From Bacillus massiliigorillae (GTDB lineage Bacteria; Bacillota; Bacilli; Bacillales; DSM-1321), in the NCBI RefSeq assembly GCF_000380245.2, contig NZ_HG428741.1, forward strand, positions 2,549,665 to 2,613,664: a DNA stretch of 64,000 nt, read 5' to 3'. The notes below the pieces were generated by a model. It searched no databases. It saw only the letters and a list, made by a program, of their open reading frames with translations, and had not been told where the DNA came from. The position numbers were made by a program, and so were the translations under genes. Position 1 is the stretch's first letter. Each line of letters starts with the position of its first letter. This document shows, piece after piece, positions 36,342 to 44,621 of the stretch.

Positions 36342-37631
36342 TTATTCAAAGAAATAATCGATTATTTTTTTAAATTTACCTTTTTCATTAGGTTTTTTTG
36401 GACTTTTTTCTTTCACCAATACAGGTTCTGGTTCTGGTATAACCCGTTGTTCAGGTTTTTCTGTGATAGTTGTTGTAGCATTTCCTAATGAAATCCCTTG
36501 TTGTTTTGCTTTTTGACAAGCATGCTTAATTAATCCAACAGCAGTTGTATATTGTGGCTCGCGCACACCAATATGATTTGGTTCTGCTGTTCGTACTCGA
36601 TTTTGGAATACGTATTGTGCTAAATCTAGTACTCCTGGCATTTTCACAACTCCACCAGTTAATACAAGACCACCAGGAATATCCTGATAACCATTTCTTC
36701 TTAATTGCTCCACAACAAGATCAAAAATCTCTGTTAATCGAGCTTCAATGATTTCTGCTAACATTAATTGATTACAAGGTTGCTGTTGATCGCTTCCAAT
36801 CATCGGTATGTGAAAAATCTCTTCTTCAGAAGCATCATCATAATAGGCATGTCCATGCTTCACTTTTAATGATTCAGCATCATCCATTGTTGTACGCAAC
36901 ACAATCGATAAATCTTTCGTTATCGTCTCTCCACCTATCGGTATTACATTGGAGGAAACTAAATGTCCACCTTCAAAAATTGCAACCGTTGTAGAGCCTC
37001 CACCAATATCAACTAGAGCTACCCCTAATTCCTTTTCATCTTTCGAAAGAACTAGCGACCCTGCTACTAAAGGTTGAAGTGCTATCTCTACAATCTCTAA
37101 ACCGGCTTTTTCAACACAGCGTAAAGTATTATGTAGTAATGTTTTCAGACCTGTAATTAAAATTCCCTTCATTTCAAGGCGAACACCAATCATTCCTCTT
37201 GGATCATTGATTTCATCAAGCTCATCTACTTTATAATGAAGCGGAATAATATCGATTACTTCTCGATCCGCTGGAATTGTCATAACCTCTGCAGCTTCTC
37301 TTACTCTAATAATATCATTTTGTGTAATTTCTTTGTTTTCACTTGAAACAGCTACAACTCCATGACATGGATGCAACAGCACATGATTACCACTAATTCC
37401 TACTACTACTTTTCTAATTTCCATGCCTATCATTCGCTCAGCTTGTTCTACTGCCTTACGAATCGAATGAACCGTTTCATCAATATCGACAATTGCACCT
37501 TTACGTAACCCCGCAGATTTAACATTACCAACACCTAGTATGTTAAAAACATCATTTACTATTTCGCCAATGATTACTTTTATACTGGATGTACCGATGT
37601 CAAGACTTACATAAATTTCACTGTTGCTCAT
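36342..37631 (-). CDS. ftsA: Cell division protein FtsA
   Basis: Actin-like ATPase that anchors FtsZ to the membrane. The phosphate-1 motif SLDIGTSSIKVIIGE is at 9-23, SHS2-type 1C subdomain in the first half, LVDIGGGSTTVAIFEGG phosphate-2, and a C-terminal basic amphipathic helix KGKFKKIIDYFFE for membrane binding. The length (429 aa) is typical. AAGGAGG precedes the ATG. A sigma-H-like promoter lies about 100 bases upstream. Confidence 0.97.
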   Translation of the reverse strand: MSNSEIYVSLDIGTSSIKVIIGEIVNDVFNILGVGNVKSAGLRKGAIVDIDETVHSIRKAVEQAERMIGMEIRKVVVGISGNHVLLHPCHGVVAVSSENKEITQNDIIRVREAAEVMTIPADREVIDIIPLHYKVDELDEINDPRGMIGVRLEMKGILITGLKTLLHNTLRCVEKAGLEIVEIALQPLVAGSLVLSKDEKELGVALVDIGGGSTTVAIFEGGHLVSSNVIPIGGETITKDLSIVLRTTMDDAESLKVKHGHAYYDDASEEEIFHIPMIGSDQQQPCNQLMLAEIIEARLTEIFDLVVEQLRRNGYQDIPGGLVLTGGVVKMPGVLDLAQYVFQNRVRTAEPNHIGVREPQYTTAVGLIKHACQKAKQQGISLGNATTTITEKPEQRVIPEPEPVLVKEKSPKKPNEKGKFKKIIDYFFE

Positions 37632-37737
37632 TCCATGGCACCTCCTTAACCCAAAATTATATAAAAAACGTTGTTCTGCCTAAAAAAGCTTATGTAAATA
37701 GAATAGTATAAATGTTAATAAAAGACTATATCTATCA

Positions 37738-37764
37738 ATTCGTCACTATACGGATTATCCCTTT
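37738..37764 (-). promoter_or_regulatory. Candidate sigma-H promoter of ftsA-ftsZ
   Basis: AAAGGGATA (37764-37756), 12-base spacer, ACGAAT (37743-37738) on the minus strand, close to the sigma-H consensus (RnAGGAwWW, 11-12 bases, RnGAAT) with one mismatch. B. subtilis ftsAZ has a sigma-H promoter that raises FtsZ for the polar septum. Confidence 0.55.
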
Positions 37765-37799
37765 TTTAGAACAAACTTTTTTCACTAAAATAACACAGT

Positions 37800-38165
37800 T
37801 TATTGCTTTTGTAGTTGTTTTTTTCTTCTATCCATATAATTTGACAGTAAAATCCGTCTAATAACCGCGATATTTTGAAATAATCTTACTCCAAACGCAA
37901 ATATTGCCGCTAAATACAAGTCTACACCAAGATGTACACCTAGAAAAGATAAACTTGTAGCTAAAATAATATTAAAAAAGAAACCTGAAACAAACACTAA
38001 TTCGTCATAAATATTTTGTAAATGAGCACGGATTCCCCCAAACAAAGTATCAAGAGAAGCCAATATTGCTATCGATAAATAATTAGAATAATCTGAAGGT
38101 ACCTCAATATCCGTTAATAATCCTACGGAAATTCCTATCAGCAACCCAAATATCGGAAGCCACAC
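37800..38165 (-). CDS. sbp: Small basic protein Sbp (DUF1290)
   Basis: A 121-aa membrane protein with three to four hydrophobic segments and a basic C-terminal tail (RRKKQLQKQ). Family DUF1290, always next to ftsA in Bacilli; function unknown. GTG start at 38165 with GGAGGATAA upstream. 19 bases after ylxX; no terminator before ftsA, so read-through is possible. Confidence 0.9.
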   Translation of the reverse strand: MWLPIFGLLIGISVGLLTDIEVPSDYSNYLSIAILASLDTLFGGIRAHLQNIYDELVFVSGFFFNIILATSLSFLGVHLGVDLYLAAIFAFGVRLFQNIAVIRRILLSNYMDRRKKQLQKQ

Positions 38166-38184
38166 TATTGATTATCCTCCTTCT

Positions 38185-38886
38185 TTACCTCACAGGTTCC
38201 ATATTTTGCACTTGAATTTTATTACGATAAGCCGGAACCGTTACCGTATCTAGCGGTTGTGATATTGTAAGAGTAAGATTCTCAATAAAAAACTCTTCAA
38301 TAGTTGGTGCTACTTTTAAACGGTCTCTTACTTTTTCGGCATCTGTGGCAATTATTTTAAGTTCTATCGGAAAAGTATTTAAGGCATACCCATCAATTTT
38401 CGTTATGCCATTAATATCCCGAATCACTGTATTATTAACAACTCTTTGACCATTAATAGAAATATGTTCTGCATCATATTTATTCAATTCATTGATTAAT
38501 CGTCTTAACAAATCCGGTGCAATCCTTTTAGCTTTTTGCAAAAAAAGCGTCTCATCTGAAATTGTATTAATTGAAATAATCAGTCCTGGTCCAGTTACAG
38601 GCGTAATTCCTACTTCCCGCTTTAATCCTTCTACTACATCTTTCAAAGCTTGTTCTTTACTTGTTTTTAACTCTGTTTCATAACGTGATGCTTGAGTTTC
38701 TAGTTCTGTAATATCTCTTGTTAATTGTGCTTGACGCTTTTGTTCATACAATATATCAGATTTCAACTGCCAAGTATCACGCGTATCTCTTCTTTCAGGC
38801 TCTTTAATCGATTTAAACTGGACAGCTAGCATAAAGCCAATAATTGTTGATACGAGTATAAAGCCTATCTGATTTTTCTTTTTCAT
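38185..38886 (-). CDS. ylxX: DUF881 family protein YlxX
   Basis: A 233-aa protein with one N-terminal membrane anchor (about 6-22), a coiled coil (about 45-90) and an extracytoplasmic DUF881 domain with GPGLIISI and DAEHISINGQRVV. The frame extends four codons upstream to GTG 38898; I prefer ATG 38886, though its ribosome site (GAAGG) is distant. Paralogue of ylxW just upstream; function unknown, location suggests a role at the division site. Confidence 0.88.
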   Translation of the reverse strand: MKKKNQIGFILVSTIIGFMLAVQFKSIKEPERRDTRDTWQLKSDILYEQKRQAQLTRDITELETQASRYETELKTSKEQALKDVVEGLKREVGITPVTGPGLIISINTISDETLFLQKAKRIAPDLLRRLINELNKYDAEHISINGQRVVNNTVIRDINGITKIDGYALNTFPIELKIIATDAEKVRDRLKVAPTIEEFFIENLTLTISQPLDTVTVPAYRNKIQVQNMEPVR

Positions 38887-38913
38887 TATCAACACCAAAC
38901 CTTCACGACTAGC

Positions 38914-39606
38914 TTAGCTGCCCATAATAGGATCTAAAATAATTTTATCCTTTTTCTCAAGCGCAAAAACAATATTTTCATTCACAAGCTGATCTCTTAT
39001 GCCACCTGTCAGCATCAATGCAGCTTCTAAGACATTTGGTTTACCAATTGCCGTAATCACAAAAGGAGCAGGATGCTGCTGTCCATCAACAGTAATAACA
39101 GGACCATTGCATACAATATAAGAATCGTGCTTCAGTCTTTGTCCATTAACAGCAACAGCCTCTGCTCCTGAAATATAAAGTTCATTAATTACATTAAATA
39201 CATGATGTTCATGAACGATATATTCATTAATATTGTACTTAGCTGCATCGTACTCTCCATCTGATAAGGTTACTTCAACTCCAGATCCTTGGACTTTCAC
39301 TTTTCCAAGAAACATTCGATACTTCTCTGCTTCTTCTGCTAAATCAGCAAGAACCTGTTCTCCTTGAGCTAGATTTGTTTCCATTTTAGCGATTTTCTCT
39401 TGAGTATTTATAACTTGTTGTTGTAACTTACGATTTTGTTCCTCTTGCTCTATGTATTGCTCTCGAAGATGGTACTCAGCGTTCCAATTCTCATTTACAC
39501 TTTCCTGCTTCTCTTTCTTACTCGTCAGATTATAGGAAAAGGCAATCATAAAACCTAAAACTAAAAAGACAAGTGAAAGAATAACACGTTTACCTTTCAG
39601 CTTCAC
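38914..39606 (-). CDS. ylxW: DUF881 family protein YlxW
   Basis: A 230-aa protein with an N-terminal membrane anchor (about 8-25), a long coiled coil (about 45-95) and a DUF881 domain (VQGSGVEVTLSDGEYD, then ISGAEAVAVNGQRLKHDSYIVC). Architecture matches ylxX directly downstream, so the pair is an old tandem duplication. Overlaps the end of divIB by 17 bases. Function unknown. Confidence 0.89.
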   Translation of the reverse strand: MKLKGKRVILSLVFLVLGFMIAFSYNLTSKKEKQESVNENWNAEYHLREQYIEQEEQNRKLQQQVINTQEKIAKMETNLAQGEQVLADLAEEAEKYRMFLGKVKVQGSGVEVTLSDGEYDAAKYNINEYIVHEHHVFNVINELYISGAEAVAVNGQRLKHDSYIVCNGPVITVDGQQHPAPFVITAIGKPNVLEAALMLTGGIRDQLVNENIVFALEKKDKIILDPIMGS

Positions 39607-40402
39607 CTTTCTTTTCTTGACCTCCCTTTTCTTTATCAGACTTGTCAGAAGCAGATTTTTGATACGGAATAAACACAGATCCTACTTCTAAATCAATAAC
39701 CCCTTTATTTTTGGGGTCAAGTTGACTAATAATCGAAGGATAATGAATAAGCTTGTCCGCTAGAGTACGGGACGTAGCAATCACTTCATATCCATCATTC
39801 ATAAATAAGCGGACACGATACCCATCTGAATCACTCGGATCATAATGTATTTCGGAAATCGCATTTGTAATTTCTTCTGGTAGTTTATCCAACACTTCAA
39901 CAATCGATTCTAACTTCTTTCCTTTTTTAAAGCCCATTAATAAAGGAGCATGGACAGGAATAGTCCCACCTTTCAAAGGAGTTAATACTTCTCCACTCGA
40001 TAAGATTGGATGAAAATCAGAGCCTTGAACAAGATAAGCAAGTCGATCGTACTCTTTTACTGCAATTTCAACAGAATTAGGTAAAACTAATTGAACGCTT
40101 GCTGTTTTCACTTCTGGTAATTGCTCCAGACGCTTCTTAATCCCTTTTTTATCTAATTTCCATACACTTGTCGAACTTGTGATTCCACTTGTTGAAATAA
40201 TCACTTCATTCGTTAAATAGCGATTACCTGAAATTGTTATTTGTTTCACGTTGCTCAATGGTGAGAGTAAGTATAATACAAGTATGAGCAAAATGAAGAA
40301 AAGAGACAAAAGAAAAATGGCTCTTCGATTGGCTTTTTTCCTTCTACGCTGCTTTAATTTCGGTATTCGGTCTTCTAATGATACAATTTTCCCTCTCTCC
40401 AC
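39590..40402 (-). CDS. divIB: Cell division protein DivIB (FtsQ)
   Basis: Bitopic divisome protein that forms a complex with FtsL and DivIC and regulates septal synthesis. It has a basic cytoplasmic N-terminus (KLKQRRRKKANRR), one membrane helix (about 29-47), then the POTRA domain (VKQITISGNRYLTNEV) and beta domain, with a charged C-terminal tail. GTG codons at 40411 and 40402 are both possible; 40402 is better spaced from AGAGGTG. Unusually, murB is absent between it and murG. Confidence 0.94.
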   Translation of the reverse strand: MERGKIVSLEDRIPKLKQRRRKKANRRAIFLLSLFFILLILVLYLLSPLSNVKQITISGNRYLTNEVIISTSGITSSTSVWKLDKKGIKKRLEQLPEVKTASVQLVLPNSVEIAVKEYDRLAYLVQGSDFHPILSSGEVLTPLKGGTIPVHAPLLMGFKKGKKLESIVEVLDKLPEEITNAISEIHYDPSDSDGYRVRLFMNDGYEVIATSRTLADKLIHYPSIISQLDPKNKGVIDLEVGSVFIPYQKSASDKSDKEKGGQEKKGEAER

Positions 40403-40597
40403 TACACTCACCTCTCAAGTCAGTTGAGCTACTACTTCTTTCACTTGTTAAATGAAGTAGTGTATTCCCAAATTATCAAAGATAAAGTACCTTACCATCC
40501 AATATAAGAGTAGTTTAGAATTGTGAAATATGTTACAAAACATAACGGCATCTTTTTTACTTATCTCAGTTAATGAATGGTAAGATGAACACTTATC

Positions 40598-41701
40598 TTA
40601 TTTTTTATTTGAAACAATTTCTTCCATTAATTGATGGACTCTTTCACTTGCATCCGGCATACCTAGACTTTTAGCTGCCTCTTTCATTTTATGCAATTCT
40701 GTTTCCGAAAGTAGAATTTGATCAATCATCGTTATTAATTTAGAACCGGTTAATTCCTTTTCTAGAATTTTAGTTGCTGCTCCTTTAACGACTAACGAAT
40801 CTGCATTCTTCTCTTGATGATTATTCGTTACATATGGGCTTGGAATTAAAATACTTGGAACACCAAGAGCTGTTAATTCTGCTAATGTAGTCGCACCTGA
40901 ACGTGCAACTACTAAATCTACCCCTGCTAAAACTTCAGGCATATTATGAATAAACGGCTTTACAACTACATTTGTAGGATTTCCTATTAATTTCATTTCC
41001 TCTTGAACTTTATCAAAATGAACATCACCAGTTACATATAGTAATTGGTATGGTTTTTCTCCTAATTGAGACATAACCTTTAGAATCGCTTCATTAATAG
41101 GTCTTGCTCCTCGACTACCACCAACAACTAATACTGTTGGTTTTCTCGGATCAAGTCCAACTGTCTCTAATCCTTTTCTACTACCAGAATAAGATAGCAC
41201 CTCAGAAGCTCTAGGATTCCCTGTAAGCACCGTTTTCTCCTCTGGAAAGAAATCTTTCGCCTCATCAAAACAAACGGCTATTTTAGTAGAATAACGGCTT
41301 AAAAATTTATTTGTTAAGCCTGGTACACTATTTTGTTCGTGAATGATTGTTGGAATCCCTAGCTTAGCAGCTGCATAAACTACAGGTCCACACACATATC
41401 CACCTGTTCCAATAACAACATCTGCACCAAACTCTTTTAACATCTTCTTACTATCTGATACACCCTTCAAAAAACGAAAAATGGTTTTCACGTTTTCAAA
41501 AGAAAGTTTTCTTCTAAAACCTGTAATATGTATCGATTTAAAAGGGATATTTTCTCTCGGAACAAGCTGACTTTCTAACCCTTTTTCAGTACCAATGTAT
41601 AAGAAAGAACAATCTTTATGTTTTTTCTGTATTTCTCTAATTAAAGCAAGTGCTGGATAAATATGTCCCCCAGTTCCACCACCACTTATTACAATCTTCA
41701 T
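40598..41701 (-). CDS. murG: UDP-GlcNAc:lipid I GlcNAc transferase MurG
   Basis: Peripheral membrane glycosyltransferase (GT28) that adds GlcNAc to lipid I to make lipid II. The N-terminal GGTGGHIYPA motif (8-17) and the donor-binding GGSRGARPINEA and LTALGVPSILIPSP segments are present. The length (367 aa) is normal. AGGTG lies 7 bases before the ATG. It stands alone: 200 bases after spoVE across a terminator, and 195 bases before divIB. Confidence 0.97.
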   Translation of the reverse strand: MKIVISGGGTGGHIYPALALIREIQKKHKDCSFLYIGTEKGLESQLVPRENIPFKSIHITGFRRKLSFENVKTIFRFLKGVSDSKKMLKEFGADVVIGTGGYVCGPVVYAAAKLGIPTIIHEQNSVPGLTNKFLSRYSTKIAVCFDEAKDFFPEEKTVLTGNPRASEVLSYSGSRKGLETVGLDPRKPTVLVVGGSRGARPINEAILKVMSQLGEKPYQLLYVTGDVHFDKVQEEMKLIGNPTNVVVKPFIHNMPEVLAGVDLVVARSGATTLAELTALGVPSILIPSPYVTNNHQEKNADSLVVKGAATKILEKELTGSKLITMIDQILLSETELHKMKEAAKSLGMPDASERVHQLMEEIVSNKK

Positions 41702-41861
41702 AAATTCACCTCATACGTAATCTCACAATATAATAATTTAGCCTATACATCATGCTTGATGCATATACCCCATTCTACTACATAATAAACAGCATTAGAA
41801 GGCTCGTATATAGAATAACAATAGTACATAAGTAGCGATTTTCATTCTTAAATATGTATTC

Positions 41862-41903
41862 TACAAAAAGAAAAGAAACCCTACTTAATTCGCAAGGTTT
41901 CTT
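41862..41903 (-). terminator. Terminator after spoVE
   Basis: AAGAAACC pairs with GGTTTCTT (41873-41880 with 41896-41903), followed on the minus strand by TTCTTTTTG, and overlapping the spoVE stop. The loop is 15 bases. It implies separate transcription of murG. Confidence 0.65.
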
Positions 41904-43005
41904 AAAAACGAGAATGGCGACTTATGTTTAATAATACCCCAATGGCCATTAACATTAACGTTAACGAGGAACCACCATAACTTAAAAACGGCAGTGTAAT
42001 TCCTGTAACCGGAATCAACCCCGTTACAACGCCGATATTAATCATAACTTGAATCGCAACCATGCTGATAATACCGACTGCTAAAAAACTACCATAAAGA
42101 TCAGGTGCACCTAAAGCAATTCGTATACCTCTCCACAATAATAGTGCAAATAACAGGATGACAAAGCTTCCACCAATAAAACCAAGCTCTTCAGAAAGAA
42201 TTGCGAAAATAAAATCCGTTTGCGGCTCAGGCAAATAGAAAAATTTCTGCCTGCTCTGCCCTAATCCTAATCCAAACAATCCTCCTGGCCCAATAGCTAA
42301 TAGGGATTGAATCATTTGAAAGCCGGAGCCAAGTGGGTCATCCCATGGGTCAAGAAAAGAGGTAATCCTTTTAATTCGATATGGAGCAGATAATACAAGC
42401 GCCACAAAGCCACCAATACCCATTATTCCTAACCAAGCAAAATGTGAGATTCTTGCGCCTGCAACGAATATCATTACAATACATGTTCCAACCATTACTG
42501 TCCCTGTACCTAAGTCAGGTTGAAGCATAATCATACCGAAAGCCAAGAATACAAATCCTAATGATGGACCTAAGCCCTTTTTAATGGTTGTTATATATTT
42601 CTGTCTTTCAGATAAAAACTTCGCTAAAAACGCAATCATTGCTAGCTTCATAAATTCAGATGGCTGAATAGAAAACGCTCCTACACCAATCCAGCTTCTA
42701 GAACCATTTCTCTCCATTCCGATACCTGGAATAAGCACAGCTACTAAAAGAACAAAGCAGGCAATAACAAGCACTTTTGCCCACGTACGCCAAGTCCAAT
42801 AATCAATATTCATAATAAAAAACATTGCGCCTACTCCTACTCCTGCAAACAGAAGCTGACGTTTAGCGAAATAAAATGAATCGCCATCGAACTTGTACGC
42901 CGCCCAAATAGCACTTGCACTATATACCATAATTAAACCTATGGATAGTAATGCTAAAGTAACTATAATCAAAATAAAATCAGGATGGCTTTTTTTTGTG
43001 TGCAC
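41902..43005 (-). CDS. spoVE: SEDS-family glycosyltransferase SpoVE (FtsW-like, spore cortex)
   Basis: Polytopic peptidoglycan polymerase that works with SpoVD to make spore cortex. The 367-aa product has ten predicted membrane helices and SEDS motifs RSWIGVGAFSIQPSEFMKLA, LQPDLGTGTV and LPEPQTDFIFAILSEELG. It starts at GTG 43005 with AGAGGTG 8 bases upstream. Position between murD and murG identifies it as spoVE rather than ftsW. The gap to murD is filled by the fold-back element at 43033-43268. Confidence 0.94.
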   Translation of the reverse strand: MHTKKSHPDFILIIVTLALLSIGLIMVYSASAIWAAYKFDGDSFYFAKRQLLFAGVGVGAMFFIMNIDYWTWRTWAKVLVIACFVLLVAVLIPGIGMERNGSRSWIGVGAFSIQPSEFMKLAMIAFLAKFLSERQKYITTIKKGLGPSLGFVFLAFGMIMLQPDLGTGTVMVGTCIVMIFVAGARISHFAWLGIMGIGGFVALVLSAPYRIKRITSFLDPWDDPLGSGFQMIQSLLAIGPGGLFGLGLGQSRQKFFYLPEPQTDFIFAILSEELGFIGGSFVILLFALLLWRGIRIALGAPDLYGSFLAVGIISMVAIQVMINIGVVTGLIPVTGITLPFLSYGGSSLTLMLMAIGVLLNISRHSRF

Positions 43006-43032
43006 ACTTCTACACCTCTGACGATCATATTA

Positions 43033-43268
43033 GAGCCTGTACCAGTCCTAAGTAGAAAAGTCTCGAAGTCAGACAGCACTTTCTTTCGTTTAAAAAAGAG
43101 CCTTACCAACTAGAGCATCCATACAGAAGACTATAATCTTGTATGGCGCTACTTTAGTTGTTAAAGCTCTTCTAGGCACGTCTTCAAGTAAAGTATGTAC
43201 ATCTTGTAAACCATTATGTTCATAATCTTTGTCTACAATACGTACCTGTCATCACCATGTACAAGCTC
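43033..43268. mobile_element. 236-bp MITE-like fold-back element between murD and spoVE
   Basis: Terminal inverted repeats: GAGCCTGTAC (43033-43042) and GTACAAGCTC (43259-43268), 9 of 10 paired plus one wobble. Inside: a 30-bp imperfect hairpin (43098-43169), and nested pairings 43175-43181 with 43240-43246, 43204-43211 with 43231-43238, and 43213-43218 with 43221-43226. TTA flanks both ends (43030-43032 and 43269-43271), a possible target duplication; the right copy is the murD stop codon. No transposase gene. It could be a MITE, a bcr-type Bacillus repeat or a structured RNA; I cannot tell which without a copy search. Confidence 0.72.
43092..43169 (-). terminator. Terminator-like hairpin inside the fold-back element
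   Basis: A 30-bp imperfect stem: 15 bp with one mismatch, then 4 bp, an internal loop, and CCATACA/TGTATGG, closed by a 14-base loop. It is followed on the minus strand by six T (43092-43097). Predicted to stop transcription from murD before spoVE. Confidence 0.75.
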
Positions 43269-44621
43269 TTACTTAAGCTTATGCACAGCTTCTACAAAAA
43301 TGTCTCCTCGAACTTCAAAAGTTTTAAATTGATCCCAGCTTGCACAAGCAGGAGAAAGTAGAATTGTATCTCCTTCTACAGAATGCTCATAAGCTACTGG
43401 AACAGCCTCCTTAACAGTATCGACACGCATAATTGTCTCTATACCTGCTTCCTTGGCTACTCTTTCAATTTTTGGAGCAGTTTGTCCAAACGTAATAACT
43501 ACTTTGACATTTTTTAATGCAGGGATTAATTCATCAAATTCATTTCCACGATCCAATCCTCCAGCAAGATAGATTGTTGGCTCATTGAACGACTGAAGAG
43601 CCTTCATTGCCGCTAAAATATTCGTTGCTTTTGAATCATTAAAGAAACGACGACCATTTACATTTTTCACAAACTGCAAACGATGGTCTACTCCTTTAAA
43701 CGTTGTTAATACTTGATGAATCGCTTCATTATCTGCTCCTTTTATCTTGCAAACCGCAACCGTTGCCAGTACATTTTCTAAATTATGTTGACCTGGCAAA
43801 ACAATTTCAGATAATGCAATTACTTTCTCACCTTTAAACATTACCCAGTCATCTGCCACATACGCACCATCTTCTACAACTTGCGTTGAAGAGAAAGGAA
43901 CTAGTGTTGCTGACGATTGTTTTGCAATCTCCACAACCTTTTCTTGATCTGCATTATACACAAAATAATCTTCTTTTGTTTGTTGCTTCGTAATATTACT
44001 TTTCGCTTCACAATACGCATCGAAATCACCATGATAATCAAGGTGGGCTTCATACAAGTTAGTAATGAGAGCAATTTCAGGTTTAAACGAATGAATGCCC
44101 ATTAATTGAAATGATGATAATTCCATAACAATTGTATTCTCATTCGTAGCTTCCATGGCAACACCAGAAGCTACTGTACCAATATTACCAGCAATAAGAG
44201 GTTTCTTTCCTGCTGCTTGTAATACTTCATGAATTAATGTTGTGGTTGTAGTCTTACCATTAGTACCTGTAATACCGATAATTGGAGCTTCGCTAATTTG
44301 GTAAGCGAGCTCTACTTCCGTAATCACTGGAATACCTTTCTCCAATGCACCTTTAATTAAAGGATTACTATATGGAATACCTGGATTCTTCACAATAACT
44401 TGGAAGCCTTCATCTAGAAGCTCAAGTGGATGTTCACCACAAATAACAGTAATTCCTTGTTCTAGTAAGTTTTGTGCTTCTGGATTTTCCGATAAAGGCT
44501 TGCGATCATTTACCGTTACAAAGGCACCAAGATTATGAAGTAACTGTGCTGCACTAACTCCACTCTTAGCAAGACCTAGAACTAAAACTTTCTTTCGCAA
44601 ATATGTTTCTGGAGTTTTCAT
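43269..44621 (-). CDS. murD: UDP-N-acetylmuramoyl-L-alanine:D-glutamate ligase
   Basis: ATP-dependent ligase adding D-Glu to UDP-MurNAc-L-Ala. It has an N-terminal Rossmann-like domain (VLVLGLAKSGVSAAQLL), the ATP-binding GITGTNGKTTT, and the C-terminal domain with FNDSKATN and LAGGLDRGNEFDEL. The frame extends to 44699, but ATG 44621, overlapping the mraY stop by one base and preceded by AGAGGTG, gives the usual 450-aa protein. Its TAA stop borders the fold-back element. Confidence 0.97.
   Translation of the reverse strand: MKTPETYLRKKVLVLGLAKSGVSAAQLLHNLGAFVTVNDRKPLSENPEAQNLLEQGITVICGEHPLELLDEGFQVIVKNPGIPYSNPLIKGALEKGIPVITEVELAYQISEAPIIGITGTNGKTTTTTLIHEVLQAAGKKPLIAGNIGTVASGVAMEATNENTIVMELSSFQLMGIHSFKPEIALITNLYEAHLDYHGDFDAYCEAKSNITKQQTKEDYFVYNADQEKVVEIAKQSSATLVPFSSTQVVEDGAYVADDWVMFKGEKVIALSEIVLPGQHNLENVLATVAVCKIKGADNEAIHQVLTTFKGVDHRLQFVKNVNGRRFFNDSKATNILAAMKALQSFNEPTIYLAGGLDRGNEFDELIPALKNVKVVITFGQTAPKIERVAKEAGIETIMRVDTVKEAVPVAYEHSVEGDTILLSPACASWDQFKTFEVRGDIFVEAVHKLK

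Noticed and set aside
40412..40597. Remnant of murB between murG and divIB
   Set aside because: I could not find any MurB-like peptide in the three minus-strand frames; the interval looks simply non-coding.
41735..41765. Inverted repeat ATGCATCA/TGATGTAT upstream of murG
   Set aside because: Short and AT-rich with no positional relation to a recognisable promoter; no better than chance.
43094..43249. An open minus-strand frame of about 47 codons inside the fold-back element, ending just after the T6 tract
   Set aside because: No start codon or ribosome site at its upstream end, and the base pairing of the element explains the sequence better than coding does.
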